Position numbers and translations under genes: made by a program. The notes beneath the pieces were generated by a model that ran no database searches, was not told the origin of the DNA, and saw only the letters and a program-made list of their open reading frames with translations. A stretch of DNA of 33,073 bases, taken from positions 1-33,073 of the forward strand of contig NZ_DASXVH010000090.1 in assembly GCF_036504375.1 (NCBI RefSeq). The letters are read 5' to 3'. This DNA comes from Novimethylophilus sp036504375 (GTDB lineage: Bacteria; Pseudomonadota; Gammaproteobacteria; Burkholderiales; Methylophilaceae). Positions 17,783-25,688 of the stretch are shown here, piece after piece (position 1 is the first letter of the stretch; each line of letters starts with the position of its first letter).

Positions 17783-19180
17783 TTAGAAGTCGAACTGAAA
17801 GCGGGTGGTCAGAGCATTCTCGTGACTTGCAGTCCTGCCAGTAGCGACGGTGATATCCTGCTCGAAGTCGGTACGCACGTAATCCAGCATCCAGCGCAGG
17901 TTCGGGTTAAGAATCCACTTCAGTTGCGCAGTCCAGGCATCCGCCTCGTTGGCAAAGCCAGCGGTAAGTACACCAGTACCGGCTAGGTTAGTGGTCTTGT
18001 AGTCGGAAGCGTCAAACTTGGTGTAACGCATACCGACTTCCCAGGCACCCCAGCCGCTGGCGGTTGCATTCGGATGGACAAAAGCGTTCTTCGGATTCAT
18101 GCGGTCAAACGCACCGCCGGCCTTGTAGCTGTCTGCGTAGTGTTCGCCAGTAATCATCCAGTTGGCAGCCAGGTACCAGGCATCGATATCACGATCAAAG
18201 CTCACGCCGGCGGTGCTCTTGCCGTCTAGGTTGTAACGCAGCCATTCGCCTTGCAGCTTGACCGGACCGTATGCGGCAATACCTTCCAGGCCGAGACGGG
18301 TACGTTCGGGCGTACCTTGAAAAGCTGCCGACTTGAACCAGCTAAAGCCCTTGCTCTCGGAATTGGCTCCTGGAGCAGTAAATGTATCCCTCTTGCCCGG
18401 ATGACCATTGGAGAACGAAGCGCCGACATGGTAAATCGCATCCTTGTCGCCCAGAATCTTGGCAAAGTTGACATTCACGCGACCAAGCACGTCCGGGCTG
18501 TCATTGGTGTTGTCCGATTCCTTGGTATTTTGACCTTCGCCATTGGAGACAGCCAACGCATAATACACGCCATTAAACGGAGTGCCATGCACCATGGCGC
18601 CGATTTCCTTGCCCGGAATCAGAGAGTTCAGCATGGAACGTTCCTGGAAATCCAGAAAACGCGAACTGGTATTTTCTTCGATGCTCATCGGCATCTTGAA
18701 ATCACCGAAACGCAGGTTGGCAGCGTCCCACCAGCCGATATTGAACCAGGCTTGGTCAATGTCCTTGCCGCTGGCATTCCAGGTCACTTCCCAAGTGTAA
18801 TCGTTGTACATCTTGCCTTTCATGGTCAGGTAGGCACGACGCAAGTCGAAGGTATCCGCAGTTCCCCTCTCGATGTTGCCACCATCAAAAGTGCGATAGT
18901 CAAGTTGCACACGACCATTAAACGAAACCGAATGCTGTTTGTCGGCGCTTTCAATGACGACGCCATCCTTGAACTTGACGCTGAGTGCTTCAGCTTTCTT
19001 GAGCTTCTCGGTGTCGCGGGTATTGTTGAACTCATCAAACTCTTGCTCAGTCAGCACGCCTTTGTCGCGCAGCTTCTTCAGCAGGTCATCGGTGGAGTCG
19101 GCCTTGGCAATGCCAGTGATGCCGAGCAGGGCGACACCGGCCAGAGCGGCGACGGTGGCGCGGAGTTTACAGTTATGCAT
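17783..19180 (-). CDS. Phosphate-type outer-membrane porin, OprO/OprP family
   Basis: A 465-residue trimeric-type beta-barrel porin of the OprP/OprO family, which passes phosphate or polyphosphate across the outer membrane. It has a signal peptide MHNCKLRATVAALAGVALLGITGIAKA (cleaved before Asp28), a short coiled-coil stretch DDLLKKLRDKGVLTEQEFDEF typical of this family, alternating aromatic/polar strands, and a terminal Phe (RFQFDF) as required for barrel insertion. RAYLTMKGKMYNDYTWEVTWNASG and the IPGKEIGAMVHG stretch fit the Porin_O_P profile. ATG at 19178-19180 follows GGGAGAG by 7 bases. A Pho box and -10 lie about 75-105 bases upstream, so induction by PhoB under phosphate limitation is likely. 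Ion selectivity cannot be read from the sequence. Confidence 0.88.
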   Translation of the reverse strand: MHNCKLRATVAALAGVALLGITGIAKADSTDDLLKKLRDKGVLTEQEFDEFNNTRDTEKLKKAEALSVKFKDGVVIESADKQHSVSFNGRVQLDYRTFDGGNIERGTADTFDLRRAYLTMKGKMYNDYTWEVTWNASGKDIDQAWFNIGWWDAANLRFGDFKMPMSIEENTSSRFLDFQERSMLNSLIPGKEIGAMVHGTPFNGVYYALAVSNGEGQNTKESDNTNDSPDVLGRVNVNFAKILGDKDAIYHVGASFSNGHPGKRDTFTAPGANSESKGFSWFKSAAFQGTPERTRLGLEGIAAYGPVKLQGEWLRYNLDGKSTAGVSFDRDIDAWYLAANWMITGEHYADSYKAGGAFDRMNPKNAFVHPNATASGWGAWEVGMRYTKFDASDYKTTNLAGTGVLTAGFANEADAWTAQLKWILNPNLRWMLDYVRTDFEQDITVATGRTASHENALTTRFQFDF

Positions 19181-19252
19181 TAAAGCTCTCCCAAAATAAA
19201 CGGACGAATGATGAAAACCAAATTGGCCAATTGAGTCTTCACTCCGGGCGGA

Positions 19253-19258
19253 ATTCTG
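19253..19258 (-). promoter_or_regulatory. -10 element of the PhoB-dependent porin promoter
   Basis: CAGAAT read on the minus strand, exactly 10 bases after the Pho box, as expected for promoters in which PhoB replaces the -35 contact. It matches four of six consensus positions. Confidence 0.55.
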
Positions 19259-19268
19259 AAGCTAGAAT

Positions 19269-19286
19269 GTGACACTTTGATGACAC
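19269..19286 (-). promoter_or_regulatory. Pho box upstream of the OprO/P-type porin
   Basis: Minus strand GTGTCATCAAAGTGTCAC is two direct repeats with TGTCAT and TGTCAC separated by 5 bases, the exact spacing of the E. coli PhoB box (CTGTCAT-4-CTGTCAT). PhoB binding would activate the porin under low phosphate. Confidence 0.88.
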
Positions 19287-19347
19287 GGTGCCCGTTTTTT
19301 AGGCAGCCGTTGTAAAATTGCAACACCATGAACCCATAAGGAAATCC

Positions 19348-19369
19348 GACGCATGAAATCTCATGCATC
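19348..19369. repeat. Inverted repeat downstream of the metal-binding gene
   Basis: GACGCATGA and TCATGCATC form a 9-base stem with one mismatch around a 4-base loop, about 30 bases after the end of the signalling operon. It lacks a T-run, so it may be a weak or factor-dependent end signal, or an operator for the porin gene. Confidence 0.35.
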
Positions 19370-19396
19370 GAACCGGGAGAACAAACTACGCAGGAA

Positions 19397-19621
19397 TTAT
19401 TTGATAGTGTAACCAGCCGCTTCGATAGCGGTTTTCATCGCGGCGGGCTGCACTTTTGCGGGGTCATAAACGACTTCGGCACGGCCTCCGGCATGCGAAA
19501 CATCCGCCTGCATCACGCCGTCCAGTGCCAACAGGGCCTTCTTCACCGTATTGGCACAACCACCGCATGCCATGCCTGAAATCAAGAAATCGACGGTTTC
19601 CATCGCATCTTTACCTTTCAT
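19397..19621 (-). CDS. Small heavy-metal-associated (HMA) domain protein, CopZ/MerP-like
   Basis: 74 residues forming a single ferredoxin-like HMA domain: GMACGGC (Cys19 and Cys22) is the metal-binding loop, followed by the usual ANTVKKALLALDGV helix and VVYDPAKVQPAAMKTAIEAAGY at the end. Members bind Cu(I) or other soft metals and hand them to ATPases or regulators. It has no signal peptide, so it is cytoplasmic. ATG at 19621 overlaps the stop of the upstream REC-PAS-GGDEF-EAL gene by 4 bases (ATGA), indicating translational coupling; an alternative ATG at 19603 has AAAGG 10 bases upstream. It is the last gene of the signalling operon, with no metal ATPase nearby, which is unusual. Function there is unknown. 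Confidence 0.88.
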   Translation of the reverse strand: MKGKDAMETVDFLISGMACGGCANTVKKALLALDGVMQADVSHAGGRAEVVYDPAKVQPAAMKTAIEAAGYTIK

Positions 19622-21657
19622 AGCCCGGAGCGCAGCAGATGCTCCATCTCTTCCGCCGGCAACGCCTTGCTGAACAGATAGCCTTGCAGATAGTCGCAGC
19701 GGCGCTCCCTGAGGAACGCGGCCTGCTGCTCATTTTCGACACCTTCCGCCACGCTGGTGAGCCGCATGCCTTGCGCCAGTCCCAGCACAGCGCTGGCGAT
19801 GGCACTGTCGTCATCGCTGTGCGGCAAGTTGAGCACGAATGACTGGCAGATCTTGACGCTGTCCACGGGGAAATCCTTGAGATAGGCCAGCGACGAGGCG
19901 CCGCTGCCGAAATCGTCGAGCGCGATCGTGACGCCCAACGCCTTGAGTTCGTTCAATTGGCGGATATTCTCTTCGACCTTTTCCATGAGAATGGTTTCGG
20001 TGATTTCGAGTTCCAGCAGATTTGCCGGCAAACCGCACTCGTGCAGGGTTCTCGCAACGGTAGCGACCAGGTTGGCCTGCTTGAACTGACGTCCCGAAAG
20101 ATTGACCGCAACGCGCGTCGGCATGCCGGCATCGGCCCAGCGCCGCGCCTGCTGGCAGGCGGTCCGCAGCACCCATTCGCCCACCGAAACGATGAGACCG
20201 GTTTCTTCCAGCAGCGGAATGAACTCGTCGGGAGGTACCAGCCCCCGCTCCGGGCTCTGCCAGCGCAGCAGGGCTTCCACCGCAGTGACCCGGCCGCCTT
20301 TGACTGCGACCTGGGGCTGATAATACAGGCGGAATTCGTCGCGTTCCAGCGCATGGCGCATGCTGGTTTCCAGCACCAGATAGTCGTAGGCGACGGCATC
20401 CAGCTCCGGCACGTAAATCTTGTAGCCGTTGCGGCCCTGGCTCTTGGCGTAATACATCGCCACGTCCGCTTCTTCCAGGAAGTTGGGGCTGTGCTCGTGC
20501 CCGGGCCAGGCAAACGAAATGCCGATGCTGGTGGAAATGAACACTTCATGCTGATCCATCTGGAATGGGGGCAGCAATACTTCGATCAATTTTTCCGCCA
20601 CCAGCGTCGCATCTTCGGTGCGTTCGATATGCATCAGAATCAGCGCGAATTCGTCACCGCCGAGACGAGCCACGGTATCGGTTTCCCGCACGCATTGCCG
20701 CAGCCGTTCCGCCACCATGCGCAGCAAGCGGTCGCCGTAGGCATGCCCCAGGGTGTCGTTGATATTCTTGAAACGGTCGAGATCGAGGTACATCACCGCG
20801 ACGGCACGGCCGCCGCGCGAAGTCTGCGCCACAGCCTGCATCAGGCGGTCCTGGAACAGCATGCGGTTGGGCAGGTTGGTCAGCGGATCATGATAAGCCA
20901 GGTAATGCAGCCGGTCCTGCGACTCTTTGAGGTCGCTGATGTCGGTAAACACGATCAGCCAATGCGTCACCTGCCCGTGCGAATCCAACACCGCATTCGC
21001 GCCCAGCCAGGCCGGGAAAAGATCGCCGTTACTGCGGCGCAGGCACGCTTCGCCCTGCCATTTGCCGTTGCTTTCCAGCGCGGAGCGCACTTGCTGCGCG
21101 ACCGGATCGTTGTCGCCGCCACCCCAGAGCAGACTCTTGGGCAGGCCGATGATGTTTTTTTCGATATGGCCGGTGATATTGCAGAAGGCATCGTTCGCCG
21201 CCGCAATCCTGCCGCCCACCTCGGCGATCAATATGCCCTCCATCGTGTTTTCGAACACGCGCGCCGCCAACCGCAGTTGGGACTCTGCACGCTTGCGTTC
21301 GATGGCATAGCGCATGGCGCGTTGCAGCACGCGGGCATCGACACTGCCTTTGACCAGGAAATCCTGCGCTCCGGCCTGGGCAAGCTCTGCCGCCAGCGCT
21401 TCGTCGTCGAGCCCGGTCATGACGATAATAGGAGTAGCCAGCGCTACCGCATGCAATTGCCAGAAAGTTTGGTGACCGGTGGCATCGGGCAGCGACAGAT
21501 CCAGCAGAATAATATCGAATTTTTCTGCCCGTATCTGGGTAATGGCTTCAGTCAGCGAGCCTGCATGAGACAGGCTGTAAGACGGCAATACTTCCTGCAA
21601 CATCAAATCCAGCAAACGTGCGTCGCCGGGATTGTCCTCAACCAATAACACTTTCAT
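19618..21657 (-). CDS. REC-PAS-GGDEF-EAL cyclic-di-GMP response regulator
   Basis: 679 residues. An N-terminal receiver domain (1-120) carries Asp53 in LLDLSLPD and Lys103 for phosphorylation. A PAS domain (about 130-245) follows. The GGDEF domain has intact GGDEF (333-337) and an RETD I-site. The EAL domain has intact EAL (461-463), LELEITET, DDFGSG, AEGVE and QGY, so both cyclase and phosphodiesterase chemistry are possible; the usual KIDRSF reads KICQSF here, an odd change next to a key lysine. Soluble, cytoplasmic. It begins 3 bases after the stop of the preceding REC-GGDEF-EAL gene and overlaps the HMA gene. The sensor kinase of the same operon is its likely phosphate donor. Confidence 0.93.
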   Translation of the reverse strand: MKVLLVEDNPGDARLLDLMLQEVLPSYSLSHAGSLTEAITQIRAEKFDIILLDLSLPDATGHQTFWQLHAVALATPIIVMTGLDDEALAAELAQAGAQDFLVKGSVDARVLQRAMRYAIERKRAESQLRLAARVFENTMEGILIAEVGGRIAAANDAFCNITGHIEKNIIGLPKSLLWGGGDNDPVAQQVRSALESNGKWQGEACLRRSNGDLFPAWLGANAVLDSHGQVTHWLIVFTDISDLKESQDRLHYLAYHDPLTNLPNRMLFQDRLMQAVAQTSRGGRAVAVMYLDLDRFKNINDTLGHAYGDRLLRMVAERLRQCVRETDTVARLGGDEFALILMHIERTEDATLVAEKLIEVLLPPFQMDQHEVFISTSIGISFAWPGHEHSPNFLEEADVAMYYAKSQGRNGYKIYVPELDAVAYDYLVLETSMRHALERDEFRLYYQPQVAVKGGRVTAVEALLRWQSPERGLVPPDEFIPLLEETGLIVSVGEWVLRTACQQARRWADAGMPTRVAVNLSGRQFKQANLVATVARTLHECGLPANLLELEITETILMEKVEENIRQLNELKALGVTIALDDFGSGASSLAYLKDFPVDSVKICQSFVLNLPHSDDDSAIASAVLGLAQGMRLTSVAEGVENEQQAAFLRERRCDYLQGYLFSKALPAEEMEHLLRSGL

Positions 21658-21660
21658 AAA

Positions 21661-23382
21661 CTATCCTGCCGCCGGCTCGAGACATTGCCCACGCTGCAGC
21701 AATTCGGTCGCGGCCTCGGAGGGCAACGGATGACAATAGAGATATCCTTGGGCATCATCGCAAGCGAGATCGCGCAGGACGTCCAGCTGCTCCGCGGTTT
21801 CGACTCCGCCTGCCTGTCCTTTCATGCGGAATACATGCGCGATCTGGATGACCGCGCGCGCCAGATCGGCACCTTCGGCGGTAGTTGACGCGTCCTGGGT
21901 GAGCCTGCGATCCAGCTTGATCGCATGGAACGGGAATTTGCGCAGATAGTAGAAAGAGGCTCGGCCGTTGCCGAAATTGTCCAGCGCCAGCTTCACGCCA
22001 AGCAGGTTGAGCTTGGATACTTGCTCGAAAGCACGTTCTTCGTCTTCCCATAACGCATGTTCGGGAATATCGAGCTCCAGCCATTGCGGAGCGAGCCCGG
22101 TTTCTTGCAGTATGGCGGCCACCATATCGGCAAAGTTTTCCTGCATCAACTGGCGGGACGCAAGGTTGACCGACATCATCACCGGAGCCCCGGCAGTCTC
22201 CTGCCAGACTCGGCTTTGCGTGCAAGCCGTCCGCAGCACCCATTCGCCCACTTCCAGTATCAGCGGCGAGCTTTCCAGCGCATTGATGAACTGCCCAGGC
22301 AGCAACAAGCCGCGTTGCGGATGCCGCCAGCGCAACAGCGATTCCATGCCGTTGATGCGCCCGGTCCTGACGTCGACCTGCGGCTGATAATCAATCGTAA
22401 ACTCACTGCGCGCGAGCGCGTTCGACAATTCATGCTGCAACTCGCGTTCTTCGCTCGCCTTGAAGTGCATGCTGGAAGAATAGAAGCGGTAGGCGTTGCG
22501 TACATTGCTTTCCGCCTTGGCCTGATACATCGCGGTATCGGCATGCCGCACCAGGGTTTCCAGATTGTCGGCATCCGACGGATAAAGACTGATCCCGATG
22601 CTGACGCTGACATCCAGCGAAAAATCATTGACCAGGAACGGCCGCTGCATAGCCTCCATTATTTTGCAGGTTGCGGTGACCGCATCTTCCTCACTGCGCA
22701 TGCCGGTCAGTATCATCGTGAACTCGTCGCCGCCGATGCGCGCGACGCAGTCTGTTTCGCGGATGCACTCGCGCAGCCGTTGCGCCACTCCTTGCAGCAA
22801 TAAATCGCCGACATGATGGCCGAGCGTGTCATTGATCGGCTTGAAATCGTTGAGATCGAGCAACAGCAGCGCCAACTGGCTTTCCTGGCGCCGTGCCAGC
22901 GCCATCGCATTCTTGAGCCTATCGTAGAAATGCTTGCGATTGGATAGCCCCGTCAGGCTATCGTGATGCGCAAGATGGTTCAGCCGTTCCTCCATGCGCT
23001 TGCGTTCGATGGCATAGCGCAGGGAGCGCATCAGCAAATGGCTGTTGACGTGGTCCTTGACCAGGAAATCCTGGGCGCCGTACTGCACCGACTGCACCGC
23101 CAGCCGCTCGTCCGCCAGATTGCTCAACACCACGATCGGCACGTTGAGCGCGGCCGCATGTATCGTATACAAGGTTTCCAGGCCGGTGCCGTCCGGCAAT
23201 AGCAGATCGAGCAGGATCGCGGTGATGTCGTGCCTCTCCAGCATTAGCAATGCGCTTTCCAGCCGATCCGCCGCCAGCAGGTTGAACTGCCGGTCGCCGC
23301 CTTCTGCCAGCAGTTCGGTAACCAGGCGTATATCGCCCGGATTGTCCTCAACCAGCAGGATATTGATCGGCTCGACGTTCAT
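21661..23382 (-). CDS. REC-GGDEF protein with degenerate EAL domain
   Basis: 573 residues from ATG at 23382, chosen because GGAG lies 7 bases before it (a GTG four codons upstream is less likely). The receiver domain has Asp59. The GGDEF domain is intact (217-221) with an RETD I-site. The EAL domain keeps its fold but has lost key residues: the signature reads ESL (347-349), the usual EIT glutamate is Asp438, DDFG reads DNFG (Asn469), and the glutamate of AEGVE is Gly525. Asn406, Lys489 and the QGY glutamine remain. Loss of the second metal-binding aspartate and of the AEGVE glutamate argues against phosphodiesterase activity, so this is probably a diguanylate cyclase with a regulatory EAL-like domain. 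It lies 26 bases after the single-domain regulator. Confidence 0.92.
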   Translation of the reverse strand: MNVEPINILLVEDNPGDIRLVTELLAEGGDRQFNLLAADRLESALLMLERHDITAILLDLLLPDGTGLETLYTIHAAALNVPIVVLSNLADERLAVQSVQYGAQDFLVKDHVNSHLLMRSLRYAIERKRMEERLNHLAHHDSLTGLSNRKHFYDRLKNAMALARRQESQLALLLLDLNDFKPINDTLGHHVGDLLLQGVAQRLRECIRETDCVARIGGDEFTMILTGMRSEEDAVTATCKIMEAMQRPFLVNDFSLDVSVSIGISLYPSDADNLETLVRHADTAMYQAKAESNVRNAYRFYSSSMHFKASEERELQHELSNALARSEFTIDYQPQVDVRTGRINGMESLLRWRHPQRGLLLPGQFINALESSPLILEVGEWVLRTACTQSRVWQETAGAPVMMSVNLASRQLMQENFADMVAAILQETGLAPQWLELDIPEHALWEDEERAFEQVSKLNLLGVKLALDNFGNGRASFYYLRKFPFHAIKLDRRLTQDASTTAEGADLARAVIQIAHVFRMKGQAGGVETAEQLDVLRDLACDDAQGYLYCHPLPSEAATELLQRGQCLEPAAG

Positions 23383-23408
23383 GGCAAGCTCCACGGGTGA
23401 AGTGGCGG

Positions 23409-23861
23409 TTAATCGCCGACGCTGGAAGGCAATTTAACGATGGTCAGCCAGAAATTTTCTATCGACTGTATGACCTTGATGAACTGGTCCAGATCGACCG
23501 GCTTGGTAACGTAGCAATTGGCATGCAGGTCGTAAGTGCGCAGGATGTCCTGCTCGGCCTCGCTTGATGTGATGATGACCACCGGAATGCGCTTCAACAC
23601 GGGGTCGGACTTGATTTCCGCCAGCACCTCGCGCCCGTCCTTCTTCGGCAGGTTGAGATCGAGCAGCACCACGTCCGGCGTCGGCGCCTCGGCGTATTTC
23701 CCCTGCTTGCGCAAAAATGCCATCGCCTCCATGCCATCCTGCACCACGTTGAGGTTGTTGCGTATCTTGCTCTCGCGTAATGCCTCCTGCGTCAGCCGGA
23801 CATCTCCCGGATTGTCTTCGGCCAATAAAAACTCTACCTGTCTACCCAATTCATTCTCCAT
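23409..23861 (-). CDS. Single-domain response regulator, Rcp1-like
   Basis: 150 residues, a receiver domain only. It has the acidic pair Glu15-Asp16, the phosphorylation site Asp68 in VVLLDLNLP, the Ser/Thr switch in VVIITSS and Lys120 in VTKPVD. The SIENFWL end is typical of the Rcp1 type that pairs with phytochrome-like kinases whose H-box reads SHDLQEPLR, as the neighbouring kinase does. ATG at 23861 is chosen from AGGAG 5 bases upstream; it overlaps the end of the kinase gene by 11 bases, so the two are translationally coupled. With no output domain it probably relays phosphate or acts by protein contact. Confidence 0.93.
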   Translation of the reverse strand: MENELGRQVEFLLAEDNPGDVRLTQEALRESKIRNNLNVVQDGMEAMAFLRKQGKYAEAPTPDVVLLDLNLPKKDGREVLAEIKSDPVLKRIPVVIITSSEAEQDILRTYDLHANCYVTKPVDLDQFIKVIQSIENFWLTIVKLPSSVGD

Positions 23862-25470
23862 GACGTCTCCTTTCCCCATGATTCACAGGTAAGGTGAAAT
23901 AAAAAACAGTGCCTTTGCCCGGCTCGGATTCTATCCATATTTTTCCGCCGTGGCGTTCGACGATTTTCTTGCATACCGACAGCCCGATGCCGGTACCGGG
24001 ATATTCATGCTTGCCGTGCAAACGTTGAAAAATGACGAAAATGCGCTCGAAAAATTCCGGCGCGATGCCGATGCCGTTGTCGCGCACCGAAAGCAGCCAT
24101 TCGCCGTCCCTTTTTTCCGCTCCCACATGCACCACCGGCGAGGTCTCGCCGCGGAACTTGATCGCGTTGCCGATCAGGTTCTGGAACAGCTGCGTCAGTT
24201 GCGAAATATCCGCGGTCAACTTGGGCATGGGGTCGCGCGTGACCACCGCGCCGGATTCCTCGGCCGCCAGCCGCAGATTGGCGATCGCTCGATCAAGCGC
24301 AACACCGGATTCGCACAGTTCGATCGGCTTGCCGTGCGTGCCGACCCGCGACAATGTCAAGAGGTCGATGATCAGCGCCTGCATGCGGGTGGCGCCATCC
24401 ACCGCAAAATGGATGAACTCGTTGGCGTCCGCGTCCAGCTTGTCCTTGTAGCGGCGCGCTAGCAATTGCGTGTAGCTCGCCACCATGCGCAACGGTTCCT
24501 GCAGGTCGTGCGAGGCCACGTAGGCGAACTGCTCCAGCTCGCGATTGGAATGCGCCAGCTCCTCGGTGCGCTCCGCCAGTTCTTGCTGGGTGCGCTTGAA
24601 GGCGGTGATATCGGAAAACTCCACGATGAAATGCGTCACCGCGTCATTGTCGTCTTTCACCGAACTGACGTTGATCCAGGCGGGAAACTCCTTGCCGCTC
24701 TTGTGGCACAGCCAGGCCTCGCCCTGCCAGCGCCCGCCATTGGCGACGGTCTGCCGGATCGCGGCCAGCGCTTCGGATTGCTGGTCGGCAAATAGATGCT
24801 GCCATGGCTTGCCTGCCAGTTCCTCGGGCAGGAAACCGCAGATTTCGATGACCGTCCTGTTCGCATGCAGGACTTTGCCTTTCATGTCGGCGATGAACAC
24901 CGCCTCGATGTTGCTTTCGAACGCCTGCGACAGCAAGCGCAGCAACTCGTGCTCGCTCTGGAAATAGGCATCCAGCGAGATTTGGGAATCGAGCAATGTT
25001 CTTTTGATCAACGCCGACATCGTAGCCAGCAGTTTTTGCTGGTCACCGCCGCAGTGGCGCAGCATTTCGGGCAATATGCTGGCGAGATATCTGCCGTAAT
25101 CGCCGAGATGCCACTTGGGCTTCAAGCCGGCTGCCTGATGCGCCATGCCCACACGCATCCTGGCCAGCGCATACTCCAGCCCGTACTCGCCGCTGCCGAG
25201 CTGTTCGAAATAAGTGAGTTGTTTCTGCTTGAGGCTGGCGAGCTGCCCGGCATCCTGCAGCAGCTTGCCGGCTTCGGCATCGGCCTGCAAACGGGCGTAG
25301 AAAGCGTCGGCGAATGCCGCCCCGTCCAGGTCGAGCCGCTGGTGCAGGTCGTTCAGCAGCGCAATGTCCTGTGCACCGAACTCGAGAAAGTCCTTGCGTC
25401 GACGAACGTCTTCCGCGTCGAGTCCCATCGACTCGGCCAGGGTCCGATCATCAATGCTGGCATTTACCAT
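23851..25470 (-). CDS. Globin-coupled sensor histidine kinase (haem gas sensor)
   Basis: 539 residues from ATG at 25470, picked because GAGGAG (25480-25485) lies 9 bases before it. Residues 1-165 are a protoglobin/globin-coupled-sensor domain; RVGMAHQAAGLKPKWHLGDY contains the expected proximal haem ligand, His111, in the family motif. A PAS domain follows (about 185-295), then a coiled stretch, the dimerisation/phosphorylation helix with VASHDLQEPLRMV (His321), and an ATPase domain with Asn435 in NLIGNAIKF, DNGIGI and GTGIGLSVCKKIV. No membrane segments, so it is cytoplasmic. Such domains bind O2, CO or NO. It is first in the operon, behind a c-di-GMP riboswitch, and should phosphorylate the receiver proteins encoded after it. 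Confidence 0.93.
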   Translation of the reverse strand: MVNASIDDRTLAESMGLDAEDVRRRKDFLEFGAQDIALLNDLHQRLDLDGAAFADAFYARLQADAEAGKLLQDAGQLASLKQKQLTYFEQLGSGEYGLEYALARMRVGMAHQAAGLKPKWHLGDYGRYLASILPEMLRHCGGDQQKLLATMSALIKRTLLDSQISLDAYFQSEHELLRLLSQAFESNIEAVFIADMKGKVLHANRTVIEICGFLPEELAGKPWQHLFADQQSEALAAIRQTVANGGRWQGEAWLCHKSGKEFPAWINVSSVKDDNDAVTHFIVEFSDITAFKRTQQELAERTEELAHSNRELEQFAYVASHDLQEPLRMVASYTQLLARRYKDKLDADANEFIHFAVDGATRMQALIIDLLTLSRVGTHGKPIELCESGVALDRAIANLRLAAEESGAVVTRDPMPKLTADISQLTQLFQNLIGNAIKFRGETSPVVHVGAEKRDGEWLLSVRDNGIGIAPEFFERIFVIFQRLHGKHEYPGTGIGLSVCKKIVERHGGKIWIESEPGKGTVFYFTLPVNHGERRRHGE

Positions 25471-25479
25471 GTGATCCAT

Positions 25480-25485
25480 CTCCTC
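25480..25485 (-). promoter_or_regulatory. Ribosome binding site deciding the sensor-kinase start
   Basis: GAGGAG on the minus strand, 9 bases before ATG at 25470. A complementary CTCCCTCCTG stretch (25555-25564 on the plus strand) lies in the same leader and could mask it. Confidence 0.7.
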
Positions 25486-25588
25486 GGTAGCCAAGTGCCG
25501 GCAATGGCGAAAGCACTTGCTGTACGGTCCGAAGAAGCAGAGCTAGAGGCAATTCAGGAGGGAGTTCGAGATATCGATGAACCCTGCG

Positions 25589-25674
25589 ACCTGGCAATCC
25601 CGCTGTCCCCGACATCATCCTTGGACCGGAAATTTTGCGCCCCCGCCTTACGGTCGGGTTCGCCCTTTTCAGGT
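25589..25674 (-). promoter_or_regulatory. Cyclic-di-GMP-I (GEMM-I) riboswitch aptamer
   Basis: The leader of the signalling operon folds as a GEMM-I aptamer. Outer stem P1: ACCTG (from 25674) pairs with CAGGT (to 25589). Then comes AAAAGGGCGAACC, a stem closed by a GTAA (GNRA) tetraloop at 25648-25651, GGGGCGCAAAA, and a second stem in which CCG/CGG and GTCC/GGAC pair, then the conserved AGCGGGATTGCC. By alignment with Vibrio cholerae Vc2, the ligand contacts G20, A47 and C92 are conserved at about 25664, 25636 and 25594. It lies 8 bases after the predicted transcription start and about 120 bases before the kinase ATG. No intrinsic terminator follows, so translation control is more likely. 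Confidence 0.88.
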
Positions 25675-25688
25675 AGTGTTAATTTGAC

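Noticed and set aside
19957..21648. 563-codon plus-strand frame opposite the REC-PAS-GGDEF-EAL gene
   Set aside because: It is a shadow of a gene with all its catalytic motifs on the other strand.
25471..25588. Intrinsic terminator as riboswitch expression platform
   Set aside because: No GC-rich stem followed by a T-run occurs between the aptamer and the kinase start.
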